From Rhabditoides inermis (Eukaryota > Nematoda > Chromadorea > Rhabditida > Rhabditidae), in NCBI GenBank assembly GCA_963966185.1, contig CAWZYM010000384.1:410001-474000 (forward strand): a stretch of 64,000 bases of DNA. The letters are read 5' to 3'. Shown in pieces: positions 58,801-64,000 of the stretch. The position numbers and the translations under genes were made by a program. The notes beneath the pieces are model-generated. The model was not told where the DNA came from and did no database searches. It saw nothing but the letters and a program-made list of their open reading frames with translations. The first letter of the stretch is position 1. Every line of letters starts with the position of its first letter.

Positions 58801-59956
58801 TCTCCCACCTCGCCTCCTCCTCTGCTCGCACCCTGCCTCCCTTGTAGCGATGGTCGTAGAATGTCTGCAGCTCGAGTGGCGACTGCATTCCGCTCATGGC
58901 CAGAATGTGTTGCATCGGAGACTGCAACCATCCAATCACATATTTCGAATAGGGCTCAATTTTTCTAGAAAAAACAACTCTCAGAAAAAGTTCAGAATGT
59001 TCACGCGCCCTCATAAAGCGGATTTTGATACATATTATATAATCGAATCTCTGCCGGCCTCGTCCTCCTACTCACAGCAAACGACGTCTCCTCTACCTCC
59101 CTCCTCCTCTTCTGTGACAGCGCGAACCAATCGGCCATGTCGCGCAGCCGAGAGTCGATGCACGCACACACAGACTCCAGGCACGAAGCATCCATGTCTG
59201 AAACAGCCATACAACTACAACACTTCGGAAAGACACAGGGAGAAAGAGAGAGGGAGAGAGAGAGAGGGGGGGGGAGAGAGAGAGAGAGAGAGGCAGAGAG
59301 CTCCCCCACCGGCGAATCCTGCGTGTCGCACGAGTTGTACGGCCGCGTGGAGTATGCCGGCTGTCGCCTGCTCCGAGCAGATGGCTGGCGCAACCTCCAT
59401 GGTCGTCTCCCGCAATTCCGCCTCCGCAGGCCCCGCCCACTCGCCACGCGGGGCGCGCACGTATTCCAGCGCGGCAATCGTACGCGTCACATTCGGATCG
59501 ACGGGCAGGCTGTAATATTCTTTATCGTCTTACGCCATATGGACGAGAAGAACAATTTTTTGAACATACTGTGCAAACCCTATCTCCCTATCCGTCAAAA
59601 TACAGAACTTGAAGACTGTGATGTGTGACGCATCCCTTGTGGAGTAATACACTCGATTCAGTTCAATACCCACAACGCACCCGTGTGCGAAGTGCATCCC
59701 GTCCCACATGGCCGGCGGCCTCTCCTCCTCCCCCTGCTTCCTCAGCTCACGCGCTTCCAGATACATGTCACGCTTCGTAGCTAAATCAAAAGAACAAAAA
59801 GGAACTGTGGGAAATAGGATACTAAGTACCTTTCCTTGTAGTCTTCCTCTTGCTCGTCTCTGGCGCGCCTGCCAGCCCTGCCCTCTTGCCTCCTCCACCT
59901 CGCGGTCTGCCAGCACCACGTCTCGGTCCCCCTCTCCCTCTTCCACCACCACGCAT
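52852..59956 (-). CDS. Uncharacterised basic, RG-rich nuclear protein
   Basis: About 15 exons run from 59956 to a stop at 52852. The N-terminus is an AT-hook/RGG-like stretch (MRGGGRGRGGPRRGAGRPRG). A folded part follows (MWDGMHFAHGCVVGIELNRV, SHITVFKFCILTDREIGF, LPVDPNVTRTIAALEYV, AICSEQATAGILHAAVQL, ESVCACIDSRLRDMADWF). Then come several charged helices (KMINRVHDEEVERRR, KWDKYRMRRKRLMEKEEK) and repeated SPSKR/TPTKRPT patches that look like phosphorylation sites and nuclear signals. The last exon, 52944-52852, encodes an RGRGRG tail. The composition suggests a chromatin or RNA-binding protein; I do not recognise the family. The final intron, about 4.25 kb, contains an LTR element in the same orientation as the gene. 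It lies 350 bp downstream of E2F on the same strand. Confidence 0.65.
53010..53332 (-). repeat. 3' LTR, 323 bp
   Basis: It appears identical to the LTR at 56816-57138 on reading both. On the element strand it contains CTATATAACTCG (TATA box) and CCAATAAACGCC (poly-A signal), and has TG...CA ends. Confidence 0.9.
53711..55222 (+). CDS. Gag-like frame, inverted copy inside the LTR element (503 codons)
   Basis: It opens MPQLLEALANLSKINAIILD and closes RHPRRVPILSD, followed by a polypurine tract (AGGGGGGAGG) and an LTR start. No zinc knuckle in the usual CX2CX4HX4C form was found. Between about codons 57 and 100 another frame reads more naturally (LDVTIHRLRAHSAKAIIGND), so the frame may carry compensating indels. 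It is rich in proline, serine and aspartate towards the C-terminus (DYELDSFPDGMEDDVTTFT). The function is assumed from its position between leader and polypurine tract. Confidence 0.55.
   Translation: MPQLLEALANLSKINAIILDKLADGDTIAAAVAPSSTPDQKDFTDLWFVHYKPSFEKDCSKETKTRRHHPPSPCPLRQGNHWKRHCSQLGRNASAAKPRTRHNNSVCEKTADVTKPAPASRAMTVASLSDHTDAHPVPDKKMFVPPISLSLSPSHAGLDSLSDDVTAPVLTVADTKADGSIPIRAVPSRGLTDDSLLLHQPSHLTAEDEFAQPNDYGTLFTSPRRAISDDLLQNAVNPSEDLHDSSGHTGIFQQITVSISGLSRVAASPADSNVAGRPTQELNAPSEASHRIHSHGFAVHPPCNSVPQTHALGDAILIGRHFDPPPIDPEMPPPKNAAHRNFDGFNYHGRLYNEQRQPSRQLDAMLVQKKMWNPDCDIAPALNDGMLASDTDSPTHPLLANHDSGLPIYPAAVASDYELDSFPDGMEDDVTTFTSTDEDTFTDQRSCYDHQDSTLTTCAASSSPTTLPTTLSPPAAVLALAAAAPPDTPTDARHPRRVPILSD
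55261..55435 (+). repeat. Truncated inverted LTR inside the element
   Basis: The first 175 bp of the LTR, in plus orientation, follow the polypurine tract and break off inside CACCCGATC at the junction with minus-strand gag. It differs from the two outer LTRs by at least two C-to-T changes (near 55315 and 55370). The junction forms the 14-bp palindrome CACCCGATCGGGTG. Confidence 0.85.
55425..56624 (-). pseudogene. Gag-like frame, element orientation, truncated after 398 codons
   Basis: Same reading as the inverted copy from MPQLLEALANL to DTDSPTHP, then it runs into the inverted LTR fragment and stops. The remaining end of the frame lies at 53640-53380. Only about 25 codons of the original frame appear to be missing between the two parts. 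Confidence 0.8.
56816..57138 (-). repeat. 5' LTR, 323 bp
   Basis: Matches 53010-53332 in length and, as far as I can read, in every base, implying a recent insertion. Confidence 0.9.
59237..59295. repeat. (GA)n microsatellite
   Basis: A GA run with a short poly-G interruption, in an intron of the RG-rich gene. Confidence 0.9.
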
Positions 59957-60303
59957 CTCAAACACGTTTCTTTAAAATATACAATATGCAATTTGATTTT
60001 AAAAAAATCAGGAGTCCCCTCTTACAGCACAGATAACAACCGGCTGCCAACCGATATAATGCATTATCATAGTGACACATATCTTCAACTTTTATTAAAC
60101 CTTCTTCTCCTGGAGAGAGGCAACAACGTATCATAACATGTAAAATGCACACTGTGTGACTATAACTATTTGGTGTATTTCAGTCGAGACAGGGGCCAGT
60201 GAAAGGAGGTCGAAAAACATGCGGTAAATTCTCTCGAAGAATCCCTATGTACAATATGCGAATGACATCGTGGCGCAATCATTGCTCGGGTGAATGCATG
60301 GTT

Positions 60304-62081
60304 CTACAGCTCGTCATCGGCGAACAACTCGAGCAGCGTCTCCGAGTTGTTCAGACCGTATGCGTAGTCTCGTTCCGATGGAGGCGGCGACAGACGGATC
60401 AACGGCATCTCCGGTTCTTCCGGGTCTGCATGCGGTCACGTTACAAAATCGTTCAAGGAAGGTAGCATACAATTTCGAAACAACTGATCGCTCACCTTCT
60501 TCCCGGCGCATCTCGCGCTCGCGAGTAGCCGAGCCCATTATGAGCGAACCGTCATAGTCCACCATCATCATCTTGTCCACTGAAATAAACTAGTTGATTC
60601 GAGCAGTTGTTCAGACCGTGAGCGCACATACATACACACAACACCATCATCAACAACAACAACAACCACTCACCCTCCATCATCTCATCTCCGGTCGCGG
60701 CGGCGGTATGTGCATGTCCGGCTTGTCCGGCGGCCCTCCGCGGTCCCCTCTTCATTCCAATTCCATCGTCCACATCCTCCTCCTCCAGAATCTCGCCCGG
60801 GTCATCGCCAACCAGCATAGCATTCGTGTTCTTCTGCATCTTAAAACGTAGGCAGTTAGAAAGTACGTGCGACGAGAGTTAGACTGCCGCTTATTGAAGA
60901 ATGAGGATGAATAAGATGACTGACTTGGTATGGCATGTGAACAGAGCGCTCGTCGCGGACGAGCAGATAGGCGATGGTGGGGCCGCAGGGCGAGGCGAGC
61001 CGCAGCTGGTAGTGAGGGTCGTAGTTCTGGTAGCCAGTCTGCAACCCGTCACACATTATCATTCACCTTTACATCAATTCAATAGATGTGGTCCGAATTC
61101 AATGAAATGCAATACACACGAATCCTCACCTTTGGCGGTCCGACCTCGACGCTGGTACCGGGTGGGGCGTGGATGGCGAAGCAAGTCGAGTTGGGGTAGA
61201 CACGACACACTTCGTCCTGCATGTGTACACATAAGCAATAGTTGAGGGCGTGCTAGGGTGGGTGCTCACTTGTGTGGTGTACGACAGCCGCTGATTCTCG
61301 TGATACTCGGACACGTTCTTCAGGCTCTGAAGATACATGGAGTAATGAGAAAAGTATGAATAACAATAAGAATCAACGTACCTGCTTGACCCACTTGATG
61401 TGTGAATCGATCATGCGTTCCTCCCTCTCCAAGTCGGCCATCTCCAGCTTTAGCTTGAACAGTGCCTGCTCCTCTTCAGGCTTGAGCTGCTTTGCGCCCC
61501 GATTCAGGTCGCCGCCTCTGAAAGACACTGTACGTTACTTCATATGAACAACGCATACAGAAATATATCATTGAGATATCTTGTAACAATATCGAAATCA
61601 CTCACTTCCACTGTATGATATTCTTCGATTTCTTCTCGATCAGCCCCACGCCTTCCAGTACGTTTGTGATGTCGTAGATGCGGCGCTTTTGTTTCACGTT
61701 CAACGTCTCCGCCGCCTAAAGCAAGGATTCGGATATGCATATACGTATAAACAATCTCACCGTGTTCAGATCGACCATGCCTCCTTGAGCCGTCTGCAGT
61801 AGTCGTAGAAACCGCTTTGTGAGTAGCCCCAGTGACTTGTCAGCTCGTGTGCCTATCTGCGGCTGATCAAAATCGTCCAGATCGAGGTCGTCTTCTTCCA
61901 ATTCTTCTGAACAACACATTCCGTGAAAGTAATGATCTTATGAAATGAATGGCATACCATGGTTAGTGTCGACTTCCTCCTCGATAATGTCCGGCTCATT
62001 GTTGTCGCCACTGACGACAATATCATCGACAACGTCGACATGGATTTCTCTCGATGACATCGGTTCATCGAGAGAAGCCAT
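60304..62081 (-). CDS. E2F: E2F4/5-type transcription factor
   Basis: Cell-cycle transcription factor that binds DNA with DP and is bound by pocket proteins. An acidic N-terminus ([17 protein letters not shown]) leads into the winged-helix DNA-binding domain: [43 protein letters not shown] (the RRxYDIT recognition motif) and [12 protein letters not shown]. Next come the leucine-zipper dimerisation part ([16 protein letters not shown]) and the marked box ([33 protein letters not shown]). The C-terminus [16 protein letters not shown] and [13 protein letters not shown] matches the pocket-protein-binding end of E2F4/5 (LLRLSPPP..DY..NL.....DLF). About nine exons. Divergent from the HYLS1-like gene, and followed 350 bp downstream by the RG-rich gene. 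A TTACAG acceptor lies about 15 bases before the ATG. Confidence 0.92.
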
Positions 62082-62395
62082 ATCGAAGCGAGGTGACTGT
62101 AACGCACCATTTTACAATAATAAAAATGAAAAGAAATTCAAAACAACGATTTCCCACGCAAAATTCTACGATCAGAAGCGCGGCAATTCAAAAATACGTT
62201 TTGGTTGTAAGGCCGCAACGCGGACCGCACTGCGTGACTGAGGTCAGAATGTGGTCCTACCACGAAAGTTCACCGCGGCTTGTTTGAATATGGGAATCCG
62301 AAATCAGCTGTTACTAACGAATTTGACAATTGTTACTTCAATTTACTTCAATTTCACGGTGTATTATTATTAATAAATCTCCGTTTTAGTTTAGG
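62082..62395. promoter_or_regulatory. Shared divergent promoter region of E2F and HYLS1-like genes
   Basis: This 314-bp interval separates two start codons pointing away from each other. It has no obvious TATA box. Each gene has an acceptor-like site just before its ATG. Confidence 0.5.
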
Positions 62396-63145
62396 ATGAA
62401 CGATTTTGATGAAGAAGACGTGCGTGAAGCGCTAGAAGAGCTGGGCGTAGACATCAGCGATGCACAGCTAGTCGCCGAGTTCAAACGAGGTATTTTTTGT
62501 ATTGTGATTAAAAAAACATTTTTTTGTTAGAACTTGACCAGTTGCTGGAAGAGGAGGAAGATGGGTTTGATGAGGAGAACATCTCACTCTTCTCTTCGCT
62601 GAACATCGATGACGACGTGTCGGATGCGCGAAGCTCCGTTTTCGAGTCGCCCATTCGCAGAACAACAACTAGGAAAGGTGTGCGATTAAAAAAGTTTGAT
62701 GTACGTTTACGTGGTTGTGAAACGATCAGACGATGTTTATCAGTGACGTCGTTACCCTGAATATGTTCAGTCCGCACACCGCTATCGGTGCTGCAGTCGG
62801 CGGCCGCGGCTCGCGAAGCATACTTGCCCCATATCGAACGCCTCAACTTCGACACGCTATCCGACTACGGATCCGAGGTAGGTGCGATGTGACATTGACT
62901 ACTTACAGGAAATTGTGAGTTTGAATGGAGAAGAATCACGCAATACCACCATATTTTTCCATAGTTTCATTATGATTTTTGTAATATGTTAATTCGTGAA
63001 TGATGTATAACGACGGATTGTTCATTGTCTGATTGATTATCACGTCCCCTTCCAGGCCCCTCATTCCTCCACGGAGCAGCTGCTTCGCGAGAGTGCGCGC
63101 TGCATCGAGCGCATGTACGACAACTGCATGTACATGGATCAGAAG
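62396..63145 (+). CDS. HYLS1: HYLS1-like centriole/cilium protein (5' part; continues)
   Basis: Exons 62396-62489, about 62531-62679, 62770-62878 and 63055-63145 join in phase. The N-terminus (MNDFDEEDVREALEELGV, then LVAEFKRELDQLLEEEED) resembles the conserved N-terminal box of HYLS1, a core centriolar protein needed for cilium assembly, with the pattern EEVR-x-x-L-x-x-LG followed by FKRDLD-x-LI. Acidic and serine-rich linker, then LSVLQSAAAAREAYLP and LRESARCIERMYDNCMY. The C-terminal HYLS1 motif is not in the window. A TTTTAG acceptor is six bases before the ATG. The assignment rests on a short motif, so alternatives remain. Confidence 0.5.
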
Positions 63146-64000
63146 GTACATTTCTTTTTCGCATACTTCTTTTTCACCAAAATCTAAATATACCAGTGTG
63201 ATGATCATCCTAATATATAGAAAACGGCCTGTCCGTCCGTCCGTCTGTAAGTGACGCTCATGTGCCGCTTATATAGCCCAGCCGCCGCCAGCATGTGATA
63301 CGCGCCGGGTGTGCACTTTTTTCCAGCGAGGGCATGTGATTGCGAAACCATCCCCTCATACCAGGAGGAGGAGCGCCGTAGGCGCGACTCCGACTGGTAT
63401 ACAAACAAGAATGAAAAATACACATACCATGAACCAATACACAGAACTTTTGGCACACTGATCTGAATAATATCATCAAAAGCTTCACAAAAATATTTTA
63501 AGACTATTACTTCATGTGAAATGTTTGCATGTTTATTGAGGTTTGTTGGTATTTGCTGTGTGTGTTTATCGTTTTCGCGTGAGTGCACCTGCTTCCGCCC
63601 CCTTCCTTCCTCGCCTCGCTCTTTCCCATTCTCCCCACATGGCGTCGTTTCTTCGTCGTCTGGCGCAGAAGGCGTCGGATAAGCTCTCAGGGCTCTTCTC
63701 CTCTTCCACCTCATCCACCGCTCGCCTCACCAGCCCCCAGTCAGCACGGCCAGAGGTTACTGTAAATCTGTAGAATCAAAATCAAATCATTCACCCGGAT
63801 TGGCATCATATGAGTGTAGCTTTGAAGGTGATAGCACCGAAAGAACTCTTCATTCAAACAATGTAAACTTCTGCTTTTCCCGGAAGCGTGTTATACGACA
63901 ACAACACACCAATAACATCATTCTCTCACAACAGTGTTGTTATATTTATGTGTTCTGTACCTTACCTTGCATGTTGTGTTTGTGTTACCCTTTGCATTTG
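63146..64000 (+). other. Right edge: downstream of last HYLS1-like exon seen
   Basis: A possible first exon at 63640-63755 reads MASFLRRLAQKASDKLSGLF, an amphipathic basic start, then an S/T-rich stretch and a weak donor; I would not call it a gene. The part at 63210-63420, with (GTCC)n and GCGCCGTAGGCGC, looks repeat-like. Confidence 0.3.

Overview
The window is animal nuclear DNA, most likely from a nematode. Every recognisable gene is split by short GT-AG introns. The gene set includes a cuticlin-like ZP protein (cuticle/secreted matrix), a nematode-style saposin-B peptide and a divergent seven-transmembrane chemoreceptor. Several start codons lie 0-15 bases after a strong splice-acceptor sequence, as expected for spliced-leader trans-splicing. 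Introns and intergenic DNA carry an unusually high load of (CT)n/(GA)n microsatellites. The species cannot be named from the sequence alone.

Layout, left to right: cuticlin-like ZP gene (-, runs off the left edge); a four-TM membrane protein (+, 2.66-4.14 kb); a nanos-type zinc-finger gene, copy A (-, 4.58-5.59 kb); weakly supported exons of small genes (-, 6.56-8.16 kb); a small PH-like protein (-, 9.36-10.56 kb); an 11.6 kb stretch without a supportable gene, full of CT/GA tracts and holding one short non-LTR insertion; TRIM9/TRIM67 (+, 22.24-30.47 kb); a large uncharacterised nuclear protein with a Myb-like stretch (-, 30.79-34.48 kb); a 111-bp minisatellite (35.3-35.75 kb); nanos copy B (+, 36.57-37.59 kb), an inverted duplicate of copy A; a repeat-rich interval with a foldback element, a tRNA-like module, a (CA)n array and a LINE scrap; a chemoreceptor (-, 40.23-42.43 kb); SCYL1 (+, 44.33-50.86 kb); a saposin-like peptide (-, 51.23-51.94 kb); an uncharacterised basic RG-rich nuclear protein (-, 52.85-59.96 kb) whose last intron holds a rearranged LTR retrotransposon; E2F4/5 (-, 60.30-62.08 kb); and a HYLS1-like gene (+, from 62.40 kb, runs off the right edge).

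The genes do not form one pathway, but two relations stand out. The two nanos genes have matching upstream regions with paired GC-boxes and an E2F-like site, and an E2F gene sits in the same window. E2F and the RG-rich gene are same-strand neighbours 350 bp apart, which could be a nematode operon. The most unusual structure is the LTR element at 53.01-57.14 kb. It has apparently identical 323-bp LTRs and a perfect 5-bp target duplication, but its interior contains a second gag-like copy with its polypurine tract and half an LTR in inverted orientation.
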